Source: Cristatella mucedo
Lineage: Eukaryota > Bryozoa > Phylactolaemata > Cristatellidae
Length of the DNA: 64,000 nt
Direction of reading: 5' to 3'
NCBI GenBank assembly: GCA_009760855.2
Contig: WPIO01000018.1
Coordinates: forward strand, 1,756,501-1,820,500
In this document: positions 37,627-49,559 of the stretch, one piece after another
Layout: each line of letters opens with the position of its first letter
How positions within the stretch are numbered: the stretch's first letter is position 1
Translations under genes and position numbers: made by a program
The notes under the pieces: model-generated
Told to the model about the DNA's origin: nothing
Databases searched by the model: none
What the model saw: only the letters and a program-made list of their open reading frames with translations

Positions 37627-38130
37627 CTAACAGGCTAAACGTTGCAGATAATCGGCTTTGCTATGTAGGACGTCAGGTGTGCGGTCGCAGCTGCCAGCAG
37701 CAGCCATGGAAAGGTCACACTCGGTGGCTGAAGAAAAGTGCCACGGACCAGCTCGAAAAGAGCGACAGCAGAATGCGCAAGTGTTCGATCGGCATCGCCT
37801 GAGCTGCCGATCAGTTTCAGTCTTCTGGCACGTCCCCATAATCAGTTGACTGTGTACATAATTTCATAAGCTGTTTCGTTTCATCACCGGCTGGCAGTTG
37901 GAGACGGACGAATTTGCTTAGCGCGTTCTTTGTCCTATAGTGGGGAAGCTTGCTCAACGATAATAAAGCAACGACATTTGCTGCTGATTCCGAATAGGGT
38001 GCATTTTTCAGCCACCCTGAGCCACCGATTCCACGCTAGTTACTGTTTCGACTCTTAGCATCTCAGTTTCTATTCACTCCATTAGACGGAGTTTAATTTT
38101 TCGGTGCATTTACAAAAAATCCGCCTAGGC
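37627..38130. pseudogene. Decayed copy of the 58.5-59.0 kb frame, U3
   Basis: This is homologous to 58471-59029. In U3 the plus frame reads AEEKCHGPARKER then, after a slip, LETDEFA and DICC with three or more stops. The minus frame reads SFRAGP.HFSSA. In the first 34 codons differences favour third positions (about 9 against 4 and 6), which fits either strand because both frames share that position. Confidence 0.25.
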
Positions 38131-38464
38131 TTTGAGTGGGCTATAAACGAAACCCTCTGATGTCAGGCTCACTTATTTCTAGCAGTTTGTCGCACTTGTA
38201 GACAGGGATGCAGTGTATCACAGTTATGCTGCCTCCCCACCAACCGCTTGTAAAATGTCAGTTGGGAAAAAATGGGACGTAGTTCGTGAAAAAGTTATTA
38301 TCAGAAGATAGAAGTCATCCACTCGAGATTCCCTTTCTACGTGCAGATTTTTTTTAGGGGCCTTTACAACTCAGAAGTAAAAAATACTTCGATCATTCGG
38401 TCAAAAGCATCCTAAGAACAGGCTGGTGCGGCTGCTTTTGATACTGTCACCAGCATCTGCTCCT

Positions 38465-38576
38465 GCCATTGGATTACCGGTAGCTGCGGTAGCTGTGCAG
38501 AGTGGTCTATGGGCTGATGCATTCCGTTTGCTGTGGGAGCCTGTGAATACTTTAATTTGGATGGCTAGCTCATTTC
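38465..38576 (-). pseudogene. Q/P-rich coding-like exon, U3 copy
   Basis: This is the partner of 15271-15396. The minus-strand reading starts after a TTTTAG acceptor-like site and an ATG at 38573, has a TAG at the third codon, then keeps YSQAP, NGM, LPQLP and EQML. After EQML the sequence is GGTGACA, which could be a splice donor, though U2 does not share it. See the U2 copy for the substitution pattern. Confidence 0.4.
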
Positions 38577-39299
38577 TAAAACGAGCGCTTGATTAACAGT
38601 CTCGATAAATGCTAATTAGGTGCCTACTGCTACCTAATCTGTATCCAACTAATATGTTTTTTCACGTTGGATGAAAGTGTCATTCAAAAGTCAAAATTAA
38701 GTTATCATTGTAGGTTACAGCAGTTAATATCACAAGCTAATTTGAGAACTTCAAACGCATCTTTTTAGATTTCCAGACGTATTTATTTTTAAGCTTCACT
38801 AGATTGAGTGAACCAGCGTATATGGCTTGAAATCATTGGACACGAATTTAGTGTTATTTCTCTTAAAATCGGTTGCTACAATAGCGTATGACTCAGATCA
38901 TTTTAACAGCTGTTGCATTGTTTGCTTCGGAAATACTTTCCTCGAAATAATTTGCTCATCCCTGAATTTAAAATTAGTTAATCAAAGTTCGTCGCTTTCA
39001 TCCTAACTTTTAATCTAAATATTTTCCGTTCAATCTTTTTATCGTGATTTGGAGCATATTTTTTTTACATTTGTCAGCTCTTAGACAAAGCTCCAGGAAT
39101 TCTCATATTTTGTGACGTGAAGATGCATCCAGAACCTAGAATGGTTGCACGGCCCATGACTATGACTAGCTAGGGCCGGGATCGCTCCCGGACTTGTCAT
39201 AAACGCCTCTGCTAGCCTAACAAAGAGCATATAATATATAAAATAAGCATTTCGACATTTGTTTGTATGTGGGCTCACAACACTTTCCATGAGTAGATA

Positions 39300-40685
39300 A
39301 CCGAAGACTGTTGTACAAGAGTACTAATAGTGAAATTCTTAGTTTGTGATCAGCACGGTGAATTGGAATATCGAGCAAGTTAACTTTAACAGATTTTTAA
39401 AGTTGGTATGATAATTTAATAAAGTGGAACTACGGTAAGCGTCATATTGAAGACCAAATTAGTAACTTATTGTCCAATGGAAGTAAAAGGACACGTTGGG
39501 ATGAGGAAAGCACTAAATTTCGAGCGAACGACCTGAGCTCGCTACTTAAATCTATCGAAAGAAGATACTAATCCGTTAGAACTGAGGTCGGTAAACTCCG
39601 ACTTTTAGGCCAGATCCGGCCTAGCTTTTGCTTCAGTCTGGCCTTGCGGCCCTCTAGTTATGTATTTCTGGATCCGTGGCTAAATTGAGTTATCCCGGTT
39701 TTCTTTCCCTTTAATATTGAGGTAATTTGACTTATGAATATCCCAGCTAACAGAATTTGTGAGGCACGAGCCGCCGTCTCTAGACCGCTTTTTGCTTTTA
39801 GCTGACAGCTAGCTGCTATTGTGCTTGATTTTGTTTCGCGCGTTTCTCAGTGCGATTTTAAAGCTGTGACTTTGCTTTGCACACGGCTAGCGGCGGCAGC
39901 AGCCCTTAGCCGTGTAGGATTTGCGCCATAAAGTGTTAAAGTGTGCAAAAGGATGTGCCAGCGAGGCAAGTAAGAGGGCGGAGAGAGGAACAGCGTGCAG
40001 TTACTAAGGCTCGTAAGGGTAGGGCGGCGGAAGACGTTCTGACAGCCACGGCATGCCGTCAAGCGCGGGCCTCGTGGTTTCCTCCACGACCGACTCGAGC
40101 GACCGTTCGGGGTTGAGACCGACTGCAGCAGAAACAGCTACAGTAAGCACTTTTCATGAGTTTTTAAGTCACGCTATATAACCTCCGTCATCTGAAGAGA
40201 TCAATGGCTTTGTTCTTGTAGATCTCTACCTTTCTTAGCGGGCTGCAGTCGAACTTGAAAGCGTCCCATGCTAATTGACATAGTAGACACAGCAGGCAGG
40301 TTTTCTGTTAGCTCAAACTTAATAATCGTGTAATCCGGCATCTTCAATAGCCTTTTTCAAGGTCTGCAGCGAGTCAAGTGTGGCTGCTGAATTAGCCGGA
40401 ATATTCGATTGCCACACTTTTGGCCTAGACCTCAGCGGAAATTCAGAAAATAATCGCAATATATTCTGCCTCGGACCATGACTAGATGGAAAGCATTAGC
40501 GAAACATGGCGCAAAGTTTCAGTGAGAACAGAACATCTTGATGTTACCGAGTCTTCTGGACTTTTTTCAACAAGAGCACTCGAGGCTTCCGCCGCCCGCT
40601 GTTTTTTGCATAAACTGTGCGCTTCGGCGCCATCGATAATCGGCATCCGACGCTAAGGAGGGCTACTGTACGATCGGTCAGTTCA
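39300..40685. other. U3-specific segment with a possible hAT-like end
   Basis: About 1.2 kb is absent from the corresponding place in U2 (near 16100-16300). At 39583-39640 GAGGTCGGTAAACTCC followed by GGCCAGATCCGGCC resembles the starts of some hAT elements that target-site duplicates usually flank. No matching right end was found. The rest is unrecognised. Confidence 0.25.
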
Positions 40686-40830
40686 AGATGATAACAGGGC
40701 ATACAAACCATTGCTCAAAGCCGAAAATCTGCACGCGGTAGGCTGGCGCTCTGAGTTGGCGCGAAGCGTCTCCATAACAACCAGCTAAATGCGATCGCCT
40801 GGTCTTTTCGCTTGGCTTGTTAAAGCTTGC

Positions 40831-41052
40831 CTACTGCACATAGCTAGCAAAATACGTGCTACAGCCGCGACAACGAAATGTTCCCCGTACATTTGGGCCG
40901 CCTAAGCTGCCGCTCACTGCTGCTGTATATGGAATAACTAATTCCATCATGTAAAGGTTGCCAATGCAGCACGGTGAACTAGCGTACGTCCATCTCTCGC
41001 ACGGGAGCGGTGCTGATCCTGCCGAGCCCGTCGTTTTTAACCCAATCGGCAC
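40831..41052 (-). pseudogene. Shared minus-strand frame, unrecognised (U3)
   Basis: A 73-codon minus-strand frame contains MELVIPYTAAVSGS, in register with ELVIPQTTVVSSS in U2 at 16306-16509. No family is recognised and the coding status is uncertain. Confidence 0.2.
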
Positions 41053-41437
41053 TGTGGCGCGGACACAGCTCGGAGTAGACGCCTGAATAACAACGTCTGC
41101 TTTAGCGTCCGTGGAGCACTAATATCATCTACTGATCCCTACGTCAAGTCTTTCGCTGAGATCCTCCTCCTCCGCCGCCGCCGCCACAAAGAGCAAGCAG
41201 CTATAAATGCTAGACTGAAGGCCACAGCGAGCTTCAACTTTTTATGCGAGTTGTAACCCGGTACCGTGCGTCGCTGCTTGCTGAGCGGACCGTTGGCTGA
41301 TTCGGGAGTGCAGAGCTGCCGCATCATTGAAAACTAGATCCCGTAGGCGCTGAGCGCCGGTGCAGCGATAGCCGAGCTTAGCTACACGACCGGTACGGCT
41401 GCACAAAGATGGGCGAACGCTTGAGCTACTCAGTTTT

Positions 41438-42478
41438 ATTTGTCATTCAAGCCATCGGAATCTGCTGCAGCAACTGAAAAATTGAATGCTTGCCTTGCCA
41501 ATCAATATTCGATCCTGGATGTTGGAAAACTTCCTGAAATTAAATTACGATAAAACTGAACTACTGCTCTTAGGACACCCTAAGCTTGTGGCTGGATTAA
41601 AGGGCTTTGCTCTTCTAATAGGTGATGCTGTTGTGCGACCATCGCCACGTGCTCGAAATTAAGGTGTCGTTTTCGACAACTGCCTCAATTTTAAAAGCTT
41701 CATTCAGAAGACTGCTTCTACAGCTAACCATCACGTCCAATCCCTATCCAAGATTAGGAGCTGTCTTCCATTGTGGCTTGCAAAAAATCTAAATACCTCT
41801 TTAGTTCCGTCTCGGTTTGATTATTGCAATTCCCTATTGACTGGGCTACCAAAAAAGCGATTAGGCCACTGCAGCTGACTATGAATATGGCTGCAAGGGT
41901 TCTCTTCAAGTCCCAGAAGTTTGAGCAAGTGTCTCCTTTGCTAAAAGAGCTAAGATGGATGCCGGTTAACCAAGAGATTCGGAGAAAGGTTCTTACGCTG
42001 AGCCACAAGGCTCCCCACGGCTTGGCTCCTTCGTACCTAGCTGAACTGCTGCATCAGTTTCAGCCTGTTCGCGCCCTCAGATCCTGTATGGGCAATAAAT
42101 TAGCTGTCCCATTCCTCCACTTAAAGACAGTTGGCGACAGAAGCTTTAGCTCTGCAGGTCCTAGACTGTGGAACTCGCCTCTACAATTCTTAAGCTACGA
42201 ATACTACTCTCCTACTGGCGACTATGGCTCATCCTTTTCAGCAGTCCTGAGCTGCTACTTTCATGCTACTCACTACCTCAACTGCTCTCCTGACTCTGCT
42301 ATGCTTCCCACTATCTCTTTGTTGCATGAGACGAAGTCTGTTGGCTACCGAATGCTTACCAAAAGCAGCTTAGGCTGTGAATGGGCTATACAAAACTCTC
42401 TTGCGTAACACCCACTTGTTTTTTATGACTTTGTGGAGTTACAGACGGAGATACATTACATGACATTAGACCTGAGCC
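41438..42478 (+). mobile_element. L2-A LINE inserted in U3 only
   Basis: This begins in the reverse-transcriptase region (SWMLENFLKLN and DKTELLLLGHP at about 41500-41575) and continues through FKSFIQKTASTA and FDYCNSLLTGLP. After a frameshift near 41870 it runs into a 194-codon frame (41824-42408) with SPLLKELRWMPV, SHKAPHGLAPSYLAELL and RSFSSAGPRLWNSP. The 3' end has TACATTACATGACATT, a pentamer-like tail. U2 lacks it: the flanks are contiguous near 16940-16985. One in-frame TAA near 41660 and a frameshift make it inactive, but it is the best preserved L2-A body. Confidence 0.88.
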
Positions 42479-43074
42479 ACTGAAGAGCCATCGCTTCCCA
42501 GCCGCATCATTAAACGGAGCTCTAATAAGTATAGCCTGAATGTCCGGAGACGGCCTAGGCATGTGCTTTGAAATGGCTGCTATGCGTAGTACGGAGCAAT
42601 CACCTCCCCCCCAACATTGCGGCTGTGCGACGGTTGGCTACCGGGCAGAGCAGAGTGACTGCATGCCAAGCGGCGCCGCTAATCTGGTAGTCGGCTCATT
42701 GAAACGTATGGCCCCAGTGCTGAGTCCATCTGGGTTATGTGAAGACACCCTTTAAAGATCCCGTAAACTGAATGCACATGTAATAAATTGTTACCAAAGT
42801 TATTACTCACGTGAAGATTATTTTTTCCGACTCGCTAGTTGTCTCGCAGATCTTGTTGGCGTCAGCCACGCCTGGGCAATCCCGAAGTTGTAAGTTTCGC
42901 AACAAGAACTTACCTCCAGCGGCGACGGACACGAGCACTACTGGTTTGTAAGCACAGTGCTAGACAGCTTTACCTTCTCGTGAGTTTACTTATATTTTTA
43001 AATATCGCAACAGCAAGTCGGTGCTGATTCACGAGCAGCTTCTCGACAATCCAGAAAATCCGGATTTCTCGGTC

Positions 43075-43145
43075 TTTCTCTCTCTCTCTCTCTGTCTCTC
43101 TCTCACGTTCTCTATCTCTCCCTCTCTCTCGTTCTCTATCTCTCC

Positions 43146-43231
<86 letters not shown>

Positions 43232-43243
43232 CTCTCCAGCCAT
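43075..43243. repeat. Long (CT)n array in U3
   Basis: Interrupted then perfect CT dinucleotides. The same place in U2 (20434-20452) has under 20 bp, so the array expanded or contracted after duplication. Leu/Ser and Arg/Glu frames across it are artefacts. Confidence 0.95.
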
Positions 43244-43637
43244 CTTCTTCTATCTCTGTCTCTTTCTCAGAGCGCGTCATTTTCGCTTTTTCTGTCTCCA
43301 TCTCTGTCCTTCTAATTCTCTGGAAATCTAATTTTTTATACAGCAAGACTGACAGCAGTTTAACAGCAATAGCTGTTTCACAGCAATACTCTATGCAGCT
43401 TAAAAAAACTTACCCGATAAGCATTGTTTGGAAGGTCATAGCAAAGCCAAAAAAGCAGGTTCGTTGAAATGGTTAACAGTATATCCCAATTTTAACTTGT
43501 TAACAATATTTGTGGAAATGCAGTAATCCTTCATAGCCTTGCCAACAATTACATTAGTGTTTGGAGTGAAAACGACGATAATAAGACTACAATAAATATT
43601 AAATTATCAAGGCCATGAGTCGGCTTACCACCGAGCT

Positions 43638-43657
43638 CTCTCTCTCTCCCCTCCCTC

Positions 43658-43694
<37 letters not shown>

Positions 43695-43905
43695 TTCACT
43701 CTCACTATCTCTATCTTTCTTACTTCTTAGACATTCTTCCCTCATTGTCACCACTAATTTCTAGCATGTCACCTTGATGCTTTCAAATACCGCAGTGTAT
43801 TATCTCATTAACTCATTTCTCGTAAGCACAATCGATGCATTGAAGGTAGCCAATAAATGAGTGTCATCCTACTTCTATCTCTCTACTATCTATCTATATC
43901 TTGTG
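43638..43905. repeat. Second CT array and short TATC repeats
   Basis: CT-rich at 43638-43696, then scattered TATC and CTAT motifs to 43905. No clear U2 counterpart was found. Confidence 0.8.
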
Positions 43906-45955
43906 ATATTACTTGACGCGCATCAAATTTAGCCGGTCATCCTGATGAGTGTCATCCTGCGTCTATCTCTCTATATTATTAGAGAGTGAGACGCAGAGAG
44001 AGACAGACAGACGGACAGAGTGAGAGAGAAAGTGAGGGTAAGGATTCGTTATAAATGGCAGCAAAGAGTTGGGAAATAATAAAACGAGACAGTATAGAAG
44101 AGAAGAGAGGTTAGAAAGGGAACAATAGGGGAGAAGAGCGAATAGGGGAGAGGTGATTGAATAGGAGTTTGATAAGTTGTGTGGTAGATTTGGAGAAAGT
44201 GTTCGATTTGGTAGCTTGCCTCTTATTTGGTGCTGCAAAGACTCATATCAGCACCATCTGTGTGCTACAAAAAGATTGCAGAACATAGCTTGCCTGGATT
44301 ACATTTTTTGAAAGATGGAAATCTCCTATACAATACATTTGGTTCTACGCTGGTCCTTATTACTAGATCTTTCTATTTTAGTAGGAATAGCTAGCATATG
44401 CAAGAGCCACTTTACATCTCTTAATGTGAAATAATTTTGGTTTCGATACATTAATAAAAAAAACTATACGAATTATTTTCCCATACTTGTATGTCATTCA
44501 AAGACTGGTAAACGATATTTTCCTTTACTTCCAACACATACGCTGAAAGTGCAGTGCATATGTCAGTCTTTCAAGTGTGAATGCGAGTAAATGCTGTTAA
44601 TAGCAATAATAATTATTCGTTTTTCTTGCACGGCATGGTAAAGTAAACTCCACCAAGGCACAGCATAAATCGCATATAGAGAATGCATATCTAAATTTCT
44701 GTGGCCTGCACAGCATCAAAACGAATAAGCCTGGCTTGGGCCAGCAAGCTTAAGGCAACTTTACGGCAATCGTGTCCACCAGTAAACACAACGTCTAGAC
44801 AGTTGCATGCAATGAATCGTTCACAGGCAAGCAGGAAAACCCAGCATAAACACAAAAGACAAGCTGAATTTGGGAGAAAAGGAAGATCACCAGACAAGAT
44901 GCAAGTTTACATGACAATTCAGAGATAAAGAGTCATAGCAGGTAGCTTCAGCAGCCGAAAGGTAACTCCAGACTTTTGTTGTATTGGAGCCGATACTAGC
45001 TCATGTCCATCAGCACCAATCTTACTGAAACATTCTGCTGCTCCATGTGATCACGAGGAGATAATCTGTGACATCCATCCAATGTCAATGTGTCGCCGCA
45101 GACAATGTCACATTGACTGCTCGCCAGTCAGCCGTCTGAAGTGCAGTGAGCCACAGGGGTGCATAGTGGCCTACGAATAGGGGCATTACACGTGAATAGA
45201 CGCACTCACTACGCATGCACTTGGGCACTCGCTCGCGAGCACGATGGAAAAATGTTCTTTCGCATGCATGTACACATGTGAGCCCACACTCACAACTGTG
45301 ACTTTGATGCACTGCACCCAAATTGGGCCAGAATTGGGGCGTCGAGCCATTGAAAAAAGGCACGCGAAACTCAACGTTCGATGAGTCTCTAGGTAAATTT
45401 TATGAACACTATAGCTGAGAAAGATAGCTCCGTATATATTTAAATGTATTAAACTGCATTGGCAGGTGTTTACGGCGCAGCAGTAGAGCAAACTGGCCTG
45501 AAAACGCTTGACTTCCCCGATGCACCCTGGGCGGTCACAAACCGGAAATCCTAGCTTCGATGCACCTTATACCGCGAAGCGACCGCTCCGTACAGCGTTG
45601 CTATCCCATATACATTGAGCCCGCCGTCAGCTGAAGAAACCAAAAGTCAGATACTGCGACTATCCGTATCTTAATGTAAAAGACCGCGACAAAAGACTCG
45701 CAGAGGACGGCTGAACCCTAACCTCAGGCAGCCGCCGGCAGCACACTCACGTGATGACGCAGTGGCTGCGGTCCGCAGCCCATCGGGTCTATGTAAATTG
45801 GCGACCGACAGCGAAGACCCTGAACTTGATATCGCTAGCCAACTAACAAGCATCCCTTTCAGCAAACGGAAATCTTCAAAATAAGTGTATTTTGCTTACT
45901 TAAGGTATTATAAAATAATTTTATTATTGTGATTTTTTCTTACTAATATTTTAAG

Positions 45956-46118
45956 CACTTTTCGTCAGCTGCTCAAGTGACTACATTCTCCCTCAGAGTC
46001 GCCCAAGAAGAGTCTCGCGTTCTCGAGTAATGGCACACCAGTACCTGTGCCCACAGCTCTATGGCAGCAGCCCGGTGCCAGGGTCCACGAGAAGTACAAG
46101 ATCCGCTTCGCTGATCAG
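45956..46118 (+). pseudogene. Possible exon with splice borders, U3 copy
   Basis: A TTTTTTCTTACTAATATTTTAAG tract ends at 45955 and a GTAAAG donor-like site starts at 46119. The third frame ends HEKYKIRFADQ directly at the donor. One stop interrupts that frame early. It pairs with 23386-23541. Identity is unknown. Confidence 0.25.
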
Positions 46119-46171
46119 GTAAAGTAACGCTGTTTTTTCTCATTTCATTTTAATCACAATTCAACCTCTGC

Positions 46172-46255
46172 TCTCTCGCTCTCTCTCTCCCGCTTTCTCT
46201 CTCTCCCTCCCTATCTATCTATTTATCTATCTATTTAGCTCTATCTCTCTCACCG
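46172..46255. repeat. CT/TATC microsatellite shared with U2
   Basis: This is the positional counterpart of 23577-23760 but shorter and with TATC units. Confidence 0.85.
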
Positions 46256-46362
46256 AAATTGTATGCGACTGGTTTAGTTGATATGTCCGCTACTCGCATG
46301 CCGTCACGCTCACTGATTCTGCGGAAAGTGGGGCTAAACACATACACTGTCAAACGGCTGGT

Positions 46363-46473
46363 ATGGCCGGACGTTTGTTATCTTTAGACGGCTGGTTAGT
46401 GAATTGGCTAGGAAGCAGTATGACGAGCGTTCATCTTCACGCGGCAGCCATGGGAAGTTCTACACGTTCTCCG
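46363..46473 (+). pseudogene. Possible first coding exon with GTAAGTAG donor, U3
   Basis: A MAGRLLSLDGWL frame is open for 37 codons up to a consensus GTAAGTAG donor at 46474. U2 (23884-23992) keeps the start and the donor but has a stop. Conservation of the donor's eight bases in both diverged copies is the main support. Confidence 0.28.
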
Positions 46474-47599
46474 GTAAGTAGTGGCACACTACCGTGCATT
46501 ATGCTTCACTGCCAGTGGTTTTCGTACTTTGTTCGTATTTAGTATGAATCTACTTACAAGACGTTGGCTTGCAGTTTGCTAGAAGTCAGGAGTGACTGGT
46601 AAGATATCTTGTTCTTAAAAAAGGTTGTTAGGTTTATAGCTAGAAAAGTGGTGCTGCAGTTTAATTTGGCTTTTTAATGTTAGTTAAGAAACGAACAACG
46701 GAGGGTATGAAAGACTGTACCCTTAGCAACGCGGCCTTGAGTGAGTAGAACACAGCATTACACACAGGAGCAGTCATTAGCCTTTTGGGCTAACTATTTT
46801 TGTGGAGACGCAAGTTAGGACAGGGAAATATTGAGATCATCTAGCTATTACCCTGTTTCATACTATTCTTGACCTTGGCAGATATACATTGACTCGTAGA
46901 TGCAATTTAGACGTTGCATTCTAGCAATCTATCTGGGCAGCAAAGCTCTCCTGGCGAGACACATTTTCAGGCTGGACGAGATGATTCCCATATGGCCTAG
47001 AGTAAACAAGTATATTAGAGGCTACTATGTTCAATTATGCTTCTCAAATCAGAATATTTTTCATTATCTTGATCTAAAAAAGGCTCGCTAAATGCAGGTA
47101 CTATTTTTTTAAATATATTTGAAGTTTACAATGATTGCTAAGTGGATACCCATAACCTCTTCACTTCTGCTCTGGCTCCTTACTTAGGGAACCCAAACAA
47201 TGTGGAATGTGCAGAGCATTGAATATTTGGCTTGCGTGTTCTCATGAATTCTGTCTTGTGCATGCTTGAAGATAGGGCAGGCACTATCACACACTAGTAT
47301 GTTGAGGGGCTCACATAGATGCACGTCTGCACTGGAACTAGAAGGAGCACTTTTCATCTCAAGAACATTTTGCCTTCGTCCTGTCTCTTACAATGACCAA
47401 TGTCAAAATCCCAATGATAGCACAAGTAGCGATACTTCTTCACGTCGAAATTCTTTCTGTTATCTTCCGAAAACATACTCCCAGCTGAGGTTCTACTAGC
47501 TGAAGCCAGTGGTAGTTCGGGCAAAGCGCCTGTATACAAATGTATGACAAGAGCGAATCGGCTTCAATGCCTCTATTGCTTTTCTCTGCTCTGTTGCTT

Positions 47600-47735
47600 C
47601 TTGGCTTGCCAGTTCCGATTCAAAAGCCACTTCGGCTGTGACTGGGCTATACAAAACTCCACGGCATAACACTCGCATAGTCTTTATGGCTTTGTGAAGT
47701 TACAGATGGAGATATGCTATGTTACACAATGAGCA
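47600..47735 (+). mobile_element. L2-A 3' tip, U3 counterpart
   Basis: The sequence around GACTGGGCTATACAAAAC and following matches L2-A 3' ends and the U2 remnant at 25090-25255. The insertion is older than the duplication. Confidence 0.6.
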
Positions 47736-48062
47736 TAGCAAAGCAGCTCAGCATACAATTAAGAGAACCTACTCCACTTCTCATTAGATGAGAGTGGCTA
47801 TACTGGTTACCTCCGAGTCTGAGAGCAGCACTTTATAGCAGGCAGACGACCAGTGAGAAATGTGCGACTTGTGTAACGTGAATCGAAGACTGGTAGTGAG
47901 CTCCAGAATAAGAGAGCTCTTTATTCAGTAGAAGCTCCTCAGAGAGCCTAATAACACTAGCTAAGCTTACCAATCAATTGCTTATTCTGATGATGTCCAT
48001 TTGGAACCGTACAGCATAATATTGGAATAGTCTCACTGCCCAAGACCTCGTGGGTCTTATGC

Positions 48063-48210
48063 CGAGCTGGTTTGGTCCAGTAGTTAATGCGCTCGCCCGA
48101 CCAAGGTCTGGATGAGGTCGTAGGCTGGAGCCCCGATCCATATGAGAAGCGCCTGAATATAGACTATGTTCTATTGAGGTGCTATACAAATGAATTGCAT
48201 TTTTGTTTGT
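48063..48210 (+). mobile_element. tRNA-derived SINE inserted in U3 only
   Basis: The head CGAGCTGGTTTGGTCC contains an A-box-like region, with a degenerate B-box at about 48130. The tail GCGCCTGAATATAGA...GCTATACAAAT resembles the L2-B end. It is flanked by TTATGC at 48057-48062 and 48211-48216. U2 has one TTATGC at 25587-25592 and no SINE, giving a clean empty site. Confidence 0.85.
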
Positions 48211-49559
48211 TTATGCATCCGGTTCCGGTTTTTAAAGCTTCGGCTTTGCCTCGAAGACGCTAAGATGCTGTTCGGCCCAGATTGCTCGGATGCAGGAGCT
48301 TCGAGGCACCTAAGCTGGTCATCTGCAGCAAACCAGCACTGCAAGCTCGTGGGCGAGCCTGCGGCTGTAACAAGCTGCTTGGCTCGTCAAACGACGCAGT
48401 TTGAGTGACCTATTTGCAGTTACCATCATGACTTCTACGTCTACGTCAATCCTACGATCCAACATTGGCACAGTGGCAAACTGAAATATCTGTGCAAAAT
48501 CGGGAAAATGGTAGACGTTTTAGACTGCACGGCATTTCGTCATCGTCATTGTTGCAGAGTTATTGCTGAGCCGGCTGGTTGGTCGGCTTGGCTAGCAGAC
48601 AGCATACAGCCTGCATCGAGGGCGTCCCCTGCAGTGGTGCTGGCCACGGCAGCCCTGAGGGCTGTAGCAGCAGCACCAGGGCTTGCACCAGCAGCATGCG
48701 CCGAACCTACGGTGCCCGCGGCCAAAATAGTGCGGCCGCAGAAGCAGCTCAGGTAGAGGTAGCTATGTGAGGGCTCCACCTGGTGGCGCCAGCTGGGCAA
48801 TATGGCCGGCCAGACGGTTGGGGATGGGCCTCAGAGTGGGAATGGCGAAAGCCGCCAGCCGGCTTTCGAGGGCAGCTGGGGTTGATCTGCCCCTTAAATG
48901 TGGAGGTCAACAGGGCAGGCTATTGGCTAAAACCGATTGAACTGCCGGTTGAATCTTGGGAGGAGCGCTCTAGTCTCTTTCGGGTAGGACTTACCGCCTC
49001 ATTCCACTTCGGGGTCGTCTTGTTAGTAAGTAAAGCTGCTCTCTGCGCTGACTGCTGCCTTGCATGTGTGCATCAGGATTTCTCCGTCAAGCCGATGTTA
49101 GAGGCCGAGCTAGGTAACAATCTTCTCTGTCCCTCTAGTTATGAGACTTGAAATCGTTCAATCACTGTAGCTAGGGACCGCCGATCTCCCTACCCCTGAT
49201 TTGATTGCAACTTTGCCACTGACCTACAAAACAACCATAGACGTTTCGATCGCCGGCTAAAGGTGCGGCACGATCTCTTTTCGACTGTTGTCTCCCACTT
49301 ATCTTGGCCAATTAACGCCTAGGCAAATTGCAAAGCTGTGCAACCGGATTAACTGCAGCCCAGTGAACAAGCTTGGCGTCAAACATAGCTTAATTACCGC
49401 GGCAATTTTAGCTGTACCAACACTTGCCCTCCCAACTCTGCTGCTTTACTAACCACTGCAGTTACCAGTCAGGTTCCAAATCTTAGCTGATTTAACTGCC
49501 TCAACTGTACTTCTGAAGAAGAGCATTATCGGTTATAAGCACTGCTTATGTTTGGCAAT

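Noticed and set aside
42970-43467. Arg/Glu and Ser/Leu frames of 86 and 148 codons
   Set aside because: They are translations of a long CT/GA array and not coding.
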